64,000 nucleotides of DNA from Arthrinium phaeospermum (lineage: Eukaryota > Ascomycota > Sordariomycetes > Amphisphaeriales > Apiosporaceae). The notes beneath the pieces are model-generated. The model did not search any database. It saw only the letters and a list, made by a program, of their open reading frames with translations, and was not told the DNA's origin. Positions 46,187 through 59,900 of the stretch are shown here, piece after piece; positions within the stretch are counted from its first letter, which is position 1, and every line of letters starts with the position of its first letter. The stretch covers positions 2,480,001 to 2,544,000 of the forward strand of contig QYRS01000004.1 of the NCBI GenBank assembly GCA_006503535.1, in the 5' to 3' direction. Position numbers and translations under genes: made by a program.

Positions 46187-49185
46187 GTTGGCTCTTCCAA
46201 CACACCGTGCCAAAGGGTGTATTCGGAAACAGAGAATAGCCCGAGCAACGATCCCCGAAACTGGCGGTACCAAGTCACGTTGAAGAGGCAGAGGTCTCGA
46301 GCGAGGTCTTTGATTCAGCGACGGGACTATGACTTAGATATTTAAAAAAGAACGAGACCGGGGGGCCATGGTACCGAGCCAGGTGCATGAGGGGTGTCAA
46401 CCTGGAGGGTGGCATGCCTGATGGCTGCCGATCGTAGCATTCTAGGGAATTGGTGAATACAATACCTACCATCTGGTCACGGTGACAGCCGCAAGAGCCC
46501 GCAGTGTAATGTTGCTGGCGCCACAATCCGCAATCTGGACGTGTACCCCATATTACCATTATCTCGGAGGATGCGATTTGGTCCCAGGGATAGAATACCT
46601 TCCTAAATGGGTTGGAAGCAGAAGGCCGTCGCCCCTTCGACAAGCAGGGGCATGCCCGCGCATACAACTAGGCATTGTGAACTCAGCTCTCACTCGTTGC
46701 GGAAGAGGCGTTTGCTTGCGAGGTATGGTGAGACAACAGGCAAGGTAAGCTTTATCTGGGAAGACGGGCAGACAGACACTCTGCAGCCCCTTCGTTATTG
46801 CCATGTCTTGCCCCCCATTGGTTCGTCCTACACAAGACTTGAGACACAGCATCATAATTACCCTGACTCGACGGTAGACAGAGCAGCGAGCGAGGCCCGG
46901 GATGTGGCAAGAAAGAGAAGCAATCGTGCCAGTAGCCAATAACCTCGTGCGGAAAACCCAGCGAATATGCCCCCTGCAAGATATGGTGCTTATCTCTCTG
47001 CATGGGCACGGCACGGCGCTGGACGCTGGATACTGGATGCTGGATCCTGGGGCCCTGGGCAAGGGTGGCTCGACTTCAGGCGTACTGGCGTCGTATTTGA
47101 CCAAATTGTTGGATGTAGGATGCATAGTCTACATGTCGCCTAGCCAGCAGCCAGTAACATTGTTGCACTAGATTGAAAGAAGTAAGGAAGTCGAACAGCA
47201 AGTGAAGTAACCCTCCATGTTCACCCAGAATTACGTAGAGATCAATGCGAGTTCGAGGAGAAGACGCTCGGCAAAAGCAAAGGCCGGCTAAAAAGGTGCG
47301 CCTATCTCATCTCCACTAACACGGGCAACCACTCCCCCACCACGACTATTCTGGAATCTGCCCCTTCCCTTGCTCCCCTCGCGTGTCTTATCAAGGGACC
47401 CGACATCTGACATGGACTTTTTACACGTACGATACCTGGCGGACTAGCGCCGATCCAGATACACAAAGGATTTAGATATGACCCAACTGCCAACCGAGGT
47501 AAGAGTGCGGGTGGTCAGCAACCCACAGGCGGATTGTCATACTTACATGTATAATATGATCAGCTGGGACCCTCCCTGCCCATACTCTGCACGATTTCAA
47601 TTGTGACGAGTTGTGACTTATACATCATCTAATGCAAGGGGCTCCGGATGAATTGGCATCCTTGATATCATATCACGTCTGAACTACATATTGATATGTT
47701 GAATAGATACTCCTGCTACGTCGTATGAGTATGTCACGGTGAAAGTAGTGGCTAAGCTTTTGCCATCCCACTTGCCAAGTCAGGCAATTAGTTGTTTAGG
47801 TTTTAGCGGCGAGATGTCCCCTAAAAACAACCCTGTTCTCCGCAAACAAAGCCAACTAGCCAAGGTTCCAAGAACAGGCAAGCTTCACCACTCCCACCAC
47901 CCCGTTTGAACACCCGGTCCGCCACCAAAAGCTTGATCTCTTGACATCTTGGCTCAACGCCTATCCTGTCTCCATCCGCCATTGCCTACCCTGCAACAGC
48001 AATTTGCCCGAATCATTGGTCAGGCGGTCCGCCAATGCGTGGTCTACAGTCAGCCCAGTAGGCTATAGCATTGAGCCCCAATGTATACTCGCAAGCGGTA
48101 ACTTCCCCGGCCCAATTGGGCCATGGCGAAGTATGTGGTATCTAGCAACACGGAGAACCGCGAGTATCATTTCAGGTTATTACCTGATTCAGATGGCGTC
48201 TCATTAGTCGCTACGAACTTGCAGCTGTTTGTTCTGATACGGGATGCTCTGTTTCGATAGGCTACCACTGGGGTTATACCCGGGTATGCGGCAGACCGCC
48301 TTCATCGTGGGGGCATACAAAGCTACTGTGGTTTTGTGATTCGTTTCTCTGGCGGTTCCAGAACAACCAACGGCCGTTCATGATTGTCACACCTTCCCGG
48401 CCTGTACTAAACCGCCTCGCTACTAACATCGGGGCAAGTGGCGAGTCCGCAATGGGAGAAGCGGTTGCTTCCCAGTCCGCGGCGACGACGGTGTGTGCGA
48501 TTAATAGACTGGGGTTGTTTCGTTCTGCCCATTATACCAATTCAACTATCCCCTTTAATTGTGCTCATGCCATTACACAGATATCACTGGCTGTCGTGCT
48601 GACTGACGGCCAAATCGCCACGCATACGCAGAGATTAGACCGCATGGCATAGCCTGCGCGGGCCATAGATTATTCAGCGTAGCAGATCAACAGGGCAACA
48701 CATGGTCGTTGACACATTGATCCAGAAACCAGACTTGACAGGGATGTATAATCCAGGAGGCCATGGCTTCTGGCCATGGATGCACACCTATCCAGCTGGC
48801 TGGGAAACGAATCAGGCGTGTGGATGCTGCTGATAAGAACCCAGGTCCATTTTCATGAGATATGACTTACTGGGTGCCAAATTACCCGGGTTTGGAGTAT
48901 CCCTACACGCGGATTCATGCAAATAAGGGCAGTGCTCTTTGGATAGGGCCCCGTGGAATAGACGTCTCGGGCTGTCTCAATTACTTTCCAGTTCGAGCTA
49001 AGGCGCCTGGGATGTGTAAGTAGTGACACGATACGAACGCACCCTATCACCCTTGCCTTGTCCGTTAGTATCAATTCTTGGGTCAAGAAAACCCACCGAG
49101 CTTGAAGTGGCAACACTGCTATCTTGTGGTAGTCTATTGATTTTGCTTCAGCCTATCATCTCATGAAGCTCACATCTCCACCCAT
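46187..49185. other. 3 kb intergenic region, no gene supported
   Basis: Between the OPT transporter start and the molybdopterin synthase stop. ORFs up to about 190 codons exist but lack codon structure or any family signal. A run of ctggaNNctgga-like repeats lies at about 47020-47050. The first kilobase is the transporter promoter. Degraded sequence cannot be excluded. Confidence 0.4.
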
Positions 49186-49846
49186 TCAGCCCTGCTGGCC
49201 GGGCTTGGGGTTGACAACAGCGCCATGACCCCTCTCTCCAGGCCTCCTCGGTCGTATCACCGGGCCGAAGGGCCCGTCGCCACTATCTTGCGGGATCGTG
49301 GGAGCCGAGGCTGGAATTGGGTCGCCTTGCAAGCCATCTCTGTTGGCTCTCCAGACCCCTCCCTCATCGCCGCCGAACTCCTCTCGTTTCCAGACCTCGA
49401 CGCGTGACTTGCACTCCTCCAGAGCCTCCTCGCCAGCACGCCAGGCCGCCTGCCGGTGGGGCGAGGAGACGGCGATCAATATGCTCTCCTCGCCAATGGG
49501 CACCGGCCCTAGCCGATGTACCATGGCTATTGATTTGAGGCCGTGCTTCTCCCGCATTTCCTTACAGATGGACATCATCGTCCGGAGTGCTAAGGGATTG
49601 TATGCCGAGTACTGCAATTCCTTGACGGGCTTGCCTCCGAAGTTGTCACGGGTGGTACCTGGTAACCGTGTTACACCATACACATTCAAAAAGACGGTGT
49701 AACGAACCTGCAAATAACACTATGGCACCGGCCTGTGGACTGCGCACACGATCCATGATATCCTGCGCATTGAGGTGGTCGTGAGTAAGACCGACGTAAC
49801 ACCCCTCTTCTTGCGTCTCTGTTGCTTGAGAATCCATTGGGAGCAT
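49186..49846 (-). CDS. cnxH: Molybdopterin synthase catalytic (large) subunit, MoaE/MOCS2B type
   Basis: Two exons, 49846-49708 and 49658-49186, flank a 49 bp intron and give 203 residues. The MoaE fold is recognisable: AGAIVLFAGTTRDNFGGKPVKELQYSAY, IAMVHRLGPVPIGEESILIAVSSPHR, and CKSRVEVWKREEF holding the conserved lysines near the active site. The enzyme transfers sulfur from the thiocarboxylated small subunit to precursor Z, making molybdopterin, which fungi need for nitrate reductase. A Pro/Gly-rich C-terminal tail of about 50 residues extends beyond the usual domain. The start at MLPMDSQ was chosen; the second Met three codons later is equally possible. It is divergent from the RNA-binding protein gene. 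Confidence 0.93.
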
Positions 49847-50272
49847 CTGAGACGACTTTGCGCAAATTGAAATCTCGTAGATAAGAAATATTGGCCGGAT
49901 ATTTTCACAGCAGTTCTCGAAATATAGATATCCGCTTTTGGAGGTGTGGTTTGTTTGAGCAGGGCTATATGACAAGAGTTGCGTCTGGACGTATCAGTGA
50001 TTACAGGCGCATTGGGTGGTCCTTAGGTAAGCGACGACGTCAAGCTCCACCGGTGGTTGCCGCCTGTAGCTCCGAGCTTGTAGGTGCCTTCAGCTACCGT
50101 CAATAGCAGGCAAGACAAGAAACCTTCTGCTTGCCTCAAACTTTTGAGTTTCTTTACCTCCGTCAGAACCAAGGCGCTGCGCATTCGGCCTTCCAACTGC
50201 AACAAAGAATGCGCGCAACTTTTTTATCCCCATAGAAGCCACGAGGACGCGACCGGCTCTCAATCCGTCATC
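49847..50272. promoter_or_regulatory. Divergent promoter region, molybdopterin synthase and RNA-binding protein
   Basis: About 425 bp between outward-facing starts. No other feature is recognised. Confidence 0.4.
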
Positions 50273-52762
50273 ATGTACGACGACTACGACCACCCGGCGC
50301 GCGAACGCGACGAGCGCGGCAGCGGTTACAGACGCAGATCCCCTTCCTCGAGGGACGGCCAATATCGTTCGCGGCATGGTAAAAACGAATCGCCTGTGGA
50401 GGACTGTTTTGTGTCGCTGGGTTGACATTTTGATTTTTTGAGCTTGAGCTGACTTTCCTATGGGGAAAGACTCTTCCAGATCGCCTCCCAGAGCTCCGCG
50501 AGGGGACGACTCTTACCGGGATCGCAGCCGTGACTGGGACCGCGGCTATGAACACGCGGCAGGAACAACAGAGAGATACGACCGAGGGCGCGGCGGCTAC
50601 CAAGGCGGCTCCGAAACCGGCTACGGCGACAGGAGCTATCGTCGTCGCCACTCGCCTGGGAACGCCCGTGAGGGCCGCGCGACAGAACCAGGCTACGAAC
50701 CACAGCGCGGCCGACGGAGTCCAAGGGAATATTCTTCGCCAGAGCCAGCTGGCGACGATGCGTACTATCGGGATGGAGGATACCGATCGGGACCTGGCCG
50801 ACCGTACCATACTATCAAGATGGATGATCTTCCCGAAAACATCAGCTCTCAAGAGGTAGGTTTTGCCACCCGTCAGCTCAACATGTTATCTGCAGAATGG
50901 ATGTTGCTAACAGTTGCAAAGGTGGATAGTATCATGAAAGGCCTGGGTGCTAGTGGCTTGGTGGAGGTTCGGATCAAGTCTGACGATAGAGCCGGCGATC
51001 GTCGGTGCTACGCCTTCGCTGAGTTTGCGTCGGACGAGGATTCCGTCGACTTCCTCGAGAAGCATTATCCTGCGCTTGAGTTCACTACTGCTGATGGCTT
51101 CGATGCCTACGTCCCCATCGCCTACAGCCGAGAACGCCGGCAGCCTACCAATCCAGATGACTGGCAATGCACTATGGTGAGAATCCAACTCTAATTATCA
51201 TAACTTGTGGCACATTCTGACCGGACCAGTGCCATTATGAGAACTTTTCTCGGCGAGCAACGTGCAAACAATGCAAAGCTCCTAGATCATGTAAGAATTC
51301 CACGATACGGCATCACAAAACAGACTACTTACCCTGCCTAGCCGAAAATGTGGCCGATATGCAGTTGGACGGTAAGAGTGACGAGTGCCCGCAACAGACG
51401 CCGTCTCAATTTCTTGTCATTCGCAACCTGCCGCCAACAATCAGCGAGAACAATTTGGCCGTTGGCGTCAAGAAACTCTATGTTGCCAAAGAGGACGAGC
51501 CAAAGCAAGCGGCTGGAGCGCCGCCAAAACTGAAGAGCACCGCACCTGTTGGCAACACCACAGGTCTCGGAGCTAAGCCAGGCTCACTGTCACGAGTCTT
51601 CATGATCCGAGATAGGTATAATGATGCCGGATGCCGCTACGGCTTCGCCGAGTTCGCAACTCTGGATGATGCACGGGCAGCTATGGCCAAGTTCAACGCT
51701 TCCCCCCAGTTCACCATCGGCTCCAAACCTGTCACGGTGGCATACATCCATTCGGGGGTCTTCATTCCTTACTTCAAGCCCGTGACCGACCAGGACCGAA
51801 AGTTTACCTTCACGGTATCTCATAATCCATCCTTGCTTCTCAGCTACTGGAACCCGTCGGTGTATGCCAGCGAGTTTACTATCTTTAGCGAGAATCTATA
51901 CGAGGAAAAGTCGACCGACGAGCCACGTTCAGAACAAGCCGCATCTGCTAAAGACTCTAAGAAGCGGAAAGCAGATAAAGAGTTGACTGCACCCACCGGC
52001 AAGAAGGTCATCGCGATGGCTCCGCAGCTCGCCAAATGGGCAAACAAACACGCAGAGCTCCGCGGCGCGAAGAATGGGGCCAAGAAACCCGACAACGCCG
52101 AGAAGGGGCCTCCTGTCACAGGGGTAAATAGTATCGGTTCGCATTCTGTCGAGTCCCCTCCGCCGCCGCCGCCGCCCAGCGAATCATACGCCGATCTGGA
52201 CCGAAATTGCTGTCTACTTTGCAGGCGCAAGTTCGTCAGCGAGCCCTCGCTTCGCCGGCACGAGCAGATGAGCGACCTTCACAAGAAGAACCTCGAAGAC
52301 AAGGACCTCGTCCTGAAGGCCGTCCGGGACCTCAAGGCCGTGGGCAAGGAACCCACCTCCAACTACCGCGACCGCGCCAAGGAGCGTCGGCTGGTGCACA
52401 ACCAGCCGAACAAGCCCAAGCCTACTAGCAGCAACAACCTGCCCCGGAAGAAACCGCAGTCGTCGGCCAAGGAGAACGAGCCGCCCAAGGAGCCGACCCC
52501 GAGCAAGCCCGCCATGTCCAAGGGCGCCGGCCTCCTGGCCAAGATGGGCTGGAGCGCGGGGGCTGGCCTCGGTGCCGAAGGCGCCGGTCGCACCAACATC
52601 ATCGAGACGGCGGCGTATGCGCCGGGTGTCGGTCTGGGTGCCGAGGGTGGCAAGATCGGGGATGCGGCCGAGGAGGCGGCTCGGGCGACCAAGAACGATT
52701 ACTCCGACTTCGTGGCCAAGGCCAAGGATAAGGCGAGGGAGCGGTACGAGAAGATGGGTTGA
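50273..52762 (+). CDS. RRM / RanBP2 zinc finger / G-patch splicing-type protein (RBM5/RBM10-like)
   Basis: Five exons, 50273-50378, 50449-50855, 50922-51176, 51230-51290 and 51342-52762, give 749 residues. The N-terminal 150 residues are Arg/Ser/Asp/Gly-rich. RRM1 follows at about 155-245 (IKMDDLPENIS, CYAFAEFASDEDSVDFLE). Next comes a RanBP2-type zinc finger, WQC-x2-C-x10-C-x2-C (DDWQCTMCHYENFSRRATCK, then QC) at about 252-276. RRM2 lies at about 295-400 (FLVIRNLPPTISENNL, YGFAEFATLDDARAAM). A C2H2-like finger sits at about 566-590 (CLLCRRKFVSEPSLRRH...H) and a G-patch at about 665-705 (GAGLLAKMGWSAGAGLG). This order is that of human RBM5/RBM10, which control splice-site pairing in early spliceosomes, so a nuclear splicing factor is the best call. 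A 61 bp exon encodes most of the zinc finger. The second intron acceptor (CTTGAG at 50448) is the one that keeps frame. Confidence 0.9.
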
Positions 52763-53395
52763 GCATTTCTCGTTGCTAGTGAGGATTGGTGCCCAGCTGA
52801 TGGCTGGCTGTACGTATAGTTCGATGTATCATTTATTCCGGGGATTGGCTGGAGGCTGTCGGATGAGCTACTTGATTGCCAGCCTCGTGAAGGAGGTTTC
52901 AGACAAACTAGAAGAATTAACTAATTGCAACAGCGCTTCTTTGCCTGGTCTACCTGCTCCTTCTCATTTTCACACCAAAAGACTCGCAATGACTATCAAG
53001 TTGCTCTCCCGTTTCGATCAATTTGTCGGAACTATTTGTGCAAACTGCTCCGAGAGCTTTTATGGGATACTCAAAGAACGAGAGTTGTTGGATTGCGGTA
53101 CATAACCGCGTATGCAACGCACAGAGAGCTTGCTACGAGGGCACTTTTGATAAGAAAACTAGGGTATCAAGGGAACGCAATCAAGCCGAGCCACGCAAAT
53201 CTTGTACACAGTAGAAAGAAGGCGACGCAGTTCTTGCGGGAAAAACCAATACATGCTCCATCCAGGCAGCCCACCCATTAGATCATCTCGTATCCCAGTC
53301 GAACCACCAGGCCCGCCACCCCTTTTAAGCTGCATTCCGCATTACCACGAGAAAGCCACTTTGAAGATTTTAAGCACCCCTTTTCGGCTATCTGC
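52763..53395. other. Intergenic between convergent genes
   Basis: 3' flanks of the RNA-binding protein and yapsin-like protease genes. Nothing further is supported. Confidence 0.4.
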
Positions 53396-55170
53396 TCACA
53401 TCTGTAGGCACAGCCACATGCTCCCGGTAAGCATGCCGAACCCAGTCGTCAGTATCACCGCCACGGCCATGCCTAGCACTGCCGGGTCCGGTCCTGGTAC
53501 TGACCTCGCAGCGGGGTTACCCGTAGCACTCGTCGCCGCAGCATCTCCTGCGCCAATGCTGCCGGTGACAGTGACGGTCGGCAAAGGTTTCGCCCCCACA
53601 CCACCAGGGACGCCGGTTGCCGTCTGCGTGACGCTGACGTCGCCGACGACGCCCGACACGCCCGGGATGCCGGCGGCGTCCTTGCCGAACTCGACGACGT
53701 CGGACTTGTCCGTCACGTTGGGCTTGGCCTGCGCGAGGGCGAGCTGGTTGTTGGCCAGGTCATAGACGACGTAGGCGCTTCGCAGGAAGCTGTCGCCTAG
53801 GATGTATATCTCGCTCTCCGGGTCGCTGTTAGGCACAATGCCGAACATGCAAGCCTTTTCTCCCAGAGGCTCGGCGCCGTACGGCCGCATATCGATGATC
53901 ATCTGGTTCAGTGGCACGCGGATGAGAGGGCCGTCGGGTCCGCCGAAGCGGAAGTCAAACGTCGCCTTGCTGAGCGCGTTTTCGTGGTCGAGCAGATCGC
54001 AGTTCACGAACGCTAGCTCGCCGTCCTGGGTGACTTGGCTTCTGTCCTCGAAGACGGTGTTGTTAAGCGCCTTGTAGAGGCGCTGCACTGTGCTGTTGGC
54101 CAGGTACGTCAGCGTGGCGCCCGAGTCGAGCAGGACGGCTCTGGGGGCGCCGGAGAATGGTTCGCTGCTGGTGCCGTTGCCGAAGGTCATGGAAAAAGTG
54201 TCCAGGGTGACAAAGTAGAAGGAGGAACTCTGGGTGGCTGAGTTCGGCACCAGGGGCACCGCGAGCAGTTCGCCCGTGAACTTCGCTTTGTCGATGCCGC
54301 CGAACAGTATGGTCCCGGATGGCGCCTCCACTGCATTCTTGCAGACAATAAGTCAGTGGCTGGCACTAATCTCAAATTCGTCGATGAAACTACTCACCAA
54401 ATACAGACTAAACGCTTTCGTCCCGATAAGGCCTTGGTCGTAGAAGACGTCCATGATATTGGGGTAGTTCCCAGGAGGAATTTCAGCCGCTCGGAGGCCC
54501 AGACCCAGGATGCCTGTGTAGACCTTGTTCACGGTGGTGGCAATGCCCATCTGTTTTTCGTCCCCGGTTAAGTTCAAAGTACAAAAATGTACATGTACTG
54601 TAATCGACCACCTACTTGTAGATTCCTGATGGCAGCGCCGCCAATGGCCAAGTTGTCCTTCATCCAGGTACCAGACACATTCGACTGGTCACCATATGTG
54701 ATGTCGAATTGAGTGTTGTCCAACATCTTGACAGTGGAGCTAGCTTTAGAGTCGTCTGATACGATAGAATGGGATCAGTAGGCAAATATGAAACGTATGT
54801 AGTGAGCGGATGGGTCAATAGTAAATCACGAAATAGCAAAACAAAATCACTTACAGGGAGTCAGGCATAGATCTCCACCTTCACACCCGTCGGTGCTCTT
54901 GTCGACCACCCAGGTATCGCTGGATCCGGTGTCAAGAACCAGGGTGATGGGCTGCGGCGGCGTTCCGATGGTGACCTCAGCATAGTAGCTGTAAGCCGAC
55001 ATATTGTTGGTAACCACCTGGGAATAGCTGCCGAGGTCCCGTCGACGACGTATCAGTTGCGGGGCTACAAGAGATTTGTTGATGTTCAATGATACCACCC
55101 GCTGGGCGGAAGCAGCAGTGGCGGCGGCGAGCACGCCCGCTACAGACGCGAAGAAGACTTGGACCTGCAT
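53396..55170 (-). CDS. Yapsin-like aspartic protease with probable GPI anchor
   Basis: Four exons, 55170-54855, 54755-54616, 54550-54398 and 54337-53396, give 516 residues. MQVQVFFASVAGVLAAATAASA is the signal peptide. RRRRDL at 41-46 is a likely kexin site ending the prosequence. Catalytic motifs are VLDTGSSDTWVV (Asp about 80) and LLDSGATLTYL (Asp about 274); DSGAT in place of DTGTT is typical of the yapsin/candidapepsin branch. CEGGDLCLTPY inserts the disulfide loop of that branch. The tail is Gly/Ala/Ser/Thr-rich and ends in a hydrophobic helix (AVLGMAVAVILTTGFGMLTG, then SMW), as in GPI-anchored proteins. The protease should act at the cell surface on cell-wall or secreted proteins. It is tandem with the PKS gene upstream on the same strand, 1.77 kb apart, and a link to the PKS is unlikely. 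Confidence 0.92.
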
Positions 55171-56942
55171 CGCGACGAAAGTCGTGTGTTTCCTCCGCAA
55201 GGCCGGGTCCGTAAGTAGCAGCGGGGATCGACGACACGGAGGGCCGAAAGATCTTAGCGCAGAACGATCCCCCAAGTCGTCCAGGTGCCGATCGGTAGGA
55301 TTGGGGGCCCCGAATACGTGACACAGGACCCGAAGGTGGTGAAGGCCTCCAGCGACGAGGAACAAAAAGACGAGAAATTGCGTGAAGGGAACTTTCGGAT
55401 CGAACAAGAACTGGCTTTGGTGAGATGGGCAATGCAGTTTGAATTGATGACCTCTTGTGAAGTCACTTGTCAATATCGTTGTTGTTCCGGGGTGAATCAA
55501 ATGCGATTGCGCGGCCTCTATCAAGAAGCAGCAGGACTAAACACTAGAAGTACATTCAGGTAGACCATATTCCAGCCTCTAGGAGTTTACGGAGAATGAC
55601 CCGATGACTTGACCGTGGCATGTTAAGAAAGCAGCAATTAAGTGACACTCGAAAGCATGCCACGGCAGCTCTCTGCCAAGATACCAAGCAACGCCTCTCA
55701 GTTTCTGCTGTGTACTACTGAACAACGGAGTGGATGGGTGGATGAATGAAGGCTTGTCGTCCTCACAGGTTTCCTACATACCTGGTGTATTGTTACATTT
55801 CGAGTCACTGCAAGAAATGTTTGGGTTGCCGCAACATGTTCTAGGCGTCTGACATACAGCCTTGGTGATGTGGGATTTCTTGGATCTGGTAATCGGCCCT
55901 GGTCAACACAGTCTGGTAGGATTGATAGGCCTGTCTGCCTACTTACGTACCTTCCGTCCTTTCTCCAATGCAGGCGCGGCCAAGACTAAAGTAGGTACCT
56001 ATTCTTAGCTACCGGTTGTGATTGCCCTGGGATACCATGGGAAACAGATTGCGAGCCCATCTAACATCCATTGCCTGGCTCATTTACACTCACCCATCAT
56101 CATGATGAGAGTATGCCGGAAAGGTCACAATATTAGTCGTAGTGGCGGAACATGCAGCAGCAGGTGAGCTGGCTAATTTCAGGTAGGAGAAGAAAGAGGG
56201 AAAAGGGTCTTCCTAATCGAGCCTTGTCTGCAAATGCAGATGCAAGCCACCTGTTGGCGTACATTAATTGTAGCTGCAGGGGCATTGCAAATAGCAACTC
56301 CTACTGCAGATCCCCGGGCCTTCTCCAATCGCTTAGGCAGCCGAGAACTGCACCTCACCCCGGAAACCCCTACGTCCTGTGTGGAGGGGAGCCTGGTCAG
56401 ATGTGATGGTGTCCTTTAAAGCTGCAGATGCAGTGCAGGCCGTGTCAAAAGGCCCCGAGAGGCCCTATAGTCAACCTCCAGCAATCATTCCCATTCAGCA
56501 TAACGGCTGGCTTCATCGGCAACGCATAACCTCGTATTGAGCGCACGTTCACTCTCATGGGGAATAATATAGCAAATGCATTGATTGGTACTACATGTTA
56601 CATACAACTTCTCCCGGTTCTCGGTACATGTAGTAAGGCAGGAACGGCTCGATCTGCCCACGCACAGTGGCCATCGGCCTCTGTTCCCAGCCCTTGGGCC
56701 AATATCCGACATCTTGCCAAACATTGACTGCAACAAGTCTCGTTTTCTTTCCTAGCAAAGCAGCATCTCCTTGGCGTTTTCCGGTGGACGACCCTCAAAA
56801 GTGGCAATCCTACACGCAGGATTATATAGGCAACAGACGACTGTACGCAGCTTCGCACATATCAAACCACCTTTGAATGTTGCAATGAATGTAGCCAACC
56901 CGGCTGTCTTTTTGGTTGGTTGCCCGGTGAGTGCCTGCTGAC
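55171..56942. other. Intergenic region between PKS stop and yapsin-like protease start
   Basis: About 1.8 kb with no gene seen on either strand. The first part is the protease promoter. Confidence 0.4.
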
Positions 56943-59900
56943 TCACTGATCCTCCTCTGTGGCACCATCCCCACCACCAAAACCGCCTCTCTCGACAATG
57001 ATGCCGCTGAGGTCATAGATGCTCATGTCGCTGAGGACCTCGAAGACGGACACATCGACTCCACATTCGCGGAACACCCAGTTGCGCACACCGACCGCCA
57101 CGAGCGAGTCCACACCGTAGGCCGCGGGCGTGCGCCCCTCGTCCACCTCGTCGGCGCCGCCCCGTAGGCTCATGCTCTGGGCCATCATGCTGCGCAGTCC
57201 GTTACTGACGATCATTTGTGCCTCGTCGGAATCCAATCCCTCGGCCTGGGCAAGAAGGTACTTGACGCTCTGCTGCTCCTCGCCTGTTCCTCCAGCTGTA
57301 AGCTCCAGTGAGCCGTCATCTTCAGGAAGGTCGACCAGGTTGAGCCGCGAGAAGAGCGCAGTGCGGGTCCAGTACGGGTCCGCCGGCTTGTTCTGGAGGA
57401 TGAGCCCACCCGTGCCGACGCCCATGACGACCTGAGAGGGGAAAGCATCGGTGGCGGTCGTGGAGCCCGCGACGGCGCGCTCGATGACGCACAGGAAGTC
57501 TTGAAGTCGGATGCCAAAGAAGCCGCTCGCCTTGAGCATGTCCAGCGTGCGCGGATCCTGGGCCAACATGCCCGCGCCCAAGACGGGGCCCAAATCGATG
57601 GATGCTGCCCGTATATTGGTCGCGTTGATGTGCTGTGCCAGAGCGTCCTGGAACGCGTTGCCAGCGGCATAGTTCGCCTGGCCACGGCTTCCTATCACAC
57701 CAGCTGAACTGGACAGGAAGATGAAGAAGTCCAGGTCTGAGGGAAACAGGTTGTAGAGGTTCCAAGAACCAATCGTCTTGGGGCGGATGGCGGTCTGCCA
57801 ATCCGAGTAGGTCATGTTGTCGAACACCGAATCGCGGATTGTCGCGGCGCACTGGAAGATGCCCTTGATATGCGGCATGGTTTGTTCAATTGCATTCACC
57901 GTAAGCTCCAAAGCAGCCATGTTGCAAATGTCGACTTTGAATACATTTACACTGACACCTCGCTTCTTCAGGAAGGCGACCTGGCTTCGAGACTCGTCCG
58001 AGGAGCCGCCGGAACGCGAAAGCAGTGCAATATGTCGGGCACCGTTCCTAGTCAAGAGTTTGGCAATTTCCATCGCCAGTCCACCTTGTCCGGCAAGAAC
58101 ATAAGTGGCATCAGGGCGGATCGATTCGCGGACGGACTTGATGCTCTTTTGATCAATCGAAGTGCTATTCTCAATAATGGCATTCAGGTTCTCCGTGGGG
58201 ACGAGTCGAGGTACCATGATCTGGCCTCTACGAAGGGCATACTCAACATCCTGAGGCTGCGCCTCCTTCGGGCCTGTGAATGATTTCGTGAAAAGGTCTA
58301 CAATTGTACCCGAAATGGAGTCCACCTCGCCACCTGAGGCCGAGGCCACGGAAAAGGCCGAAGGGGAGCCCGGTTCGATGTCTGTAAGCGTTTCCACAAC
58401 GGGGTGTGAAGGCGAATTCGGCGACAAGTCTGAAGTCGAGTCCACTTCGGTATCTGGGAGAGACTCTACCCCCATCCCTGGGGAGACAAGCACGGTTGTA
58501 TCTGACCGGGAGTCCATGTCGAATTCGGTATGGGCATCCAGGTCCAGGGTGACGATCTTCTTCTGTGGATTCTCCGAGTGTATGGTTCGAGCGAGCGCCT
58601 GAAGAAGGCTGGCCCGAGGATTGGCCACCTCGAATTGGGAGCCTCGAGTAACCCACAAGATACCCCGTGACAGTGTTATGAGGGATTTGAAGGCGTGGAA
58701 GTCCTGCTCGGACCAGTCCCAAACAAATGGATGCTCGGTGAGCATCTCAAGCAAAGAGATGTAGTAAGCGGGCTGTCCTTGCTCTATGGCGGTTGCTAGG
58801 GTCTGGACTTGACAGTGAATCTGATCAGCCAGGTCGCAGCAGAGCTGTGCCAGGAGAGGGCTCATGAGGTTGGGGACAAGAGCCACAATACCGCCGGGCA
58901 GCTTGATTGTCTGTTCCTTGACTTTCTTCTCCTTCAGGGTGACACTGTCATGCGATGACTCCGCAGGCTCCCAGATAATCTTGGAGCATAGATTGGCATG
59001 GTTCGGAAGGAACGTGCTTCCTGATTCCAGAGCCGTGAATATAACATCCTTTGCCACTAGGAGGGCCTTGGATGCCGACTCTCCGTTACTGACCTTCCAA
59101 GATTCGTCAGATGCAACAAATGTCACGGAAGCCTCTCGTGGATTGCGACGTTCGGCTTTGGCGTATCCAACGAGTTCTCTGCCTGCTTCAGTTGGAGGTT
59201 GTGGTTGAGCTGACACGTAAAGGCTACCGATGTGAGAAGGAACCATGGAGCCATCACCAAGGCTGAAGGCCGTCTGGAATATGCTATCCAGCGTTGCTGG
59301 ATGGATCAGGTGCGAATACTCAAACTGAGCAGGCATCGAAGACTTGATGTCGGGAATGCATACGGTATACGAACATGTAGCTTCTTCCTTGGACAAGGAG
59401 GTTATGTTCTGGAAAAGGGGGCCATAGTTCATTCCGATGACTTCCAGGGTCTCGTAGAATTGTCGAGGGTTGACCTTTTCGTCAGTAGCTTCCGTGACTT
59501 TGGTGTACTCATGGTAGTGCTGGTCTGTAACCTGGGCGGTGGGATGGATGGTGACAAACCCAGTGCCGTGTTGCTGCCAGGCTCCATCAAGTGGCTTTGA
59601 ATAGATGGAGAACTCGTACTTGGCAGGTGCGTGCTCACGGATAGTCATGTTCACGGCGTACTCGAGTCCTCGTTCGGTCAGAGGTATGAGCATCGCCTTT
59701 TCAATCCTGAAATCCGATACCTCGTAGCCTTCACATGGCCCCTGTGCGAGCTGTTTCGCGCCCTCGAGCACCATAGCCACCATTCCCGCTGCGGGGTAAA
59801 TGGGCGATTTCTGGACTTGATGGTGTTCAATCCAAATGTTTTCCGAACGACGTAGGAAGCCTCGCCATCTGGGCTGGAATGGGATTGAGTCGGCTGTGGG

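Noticed and set aside
45605..46345. 246-codon plus-strand ORF
   Set aside because: Lies opposite transporter exons 1 and 2 and crosses their intron; shadow.
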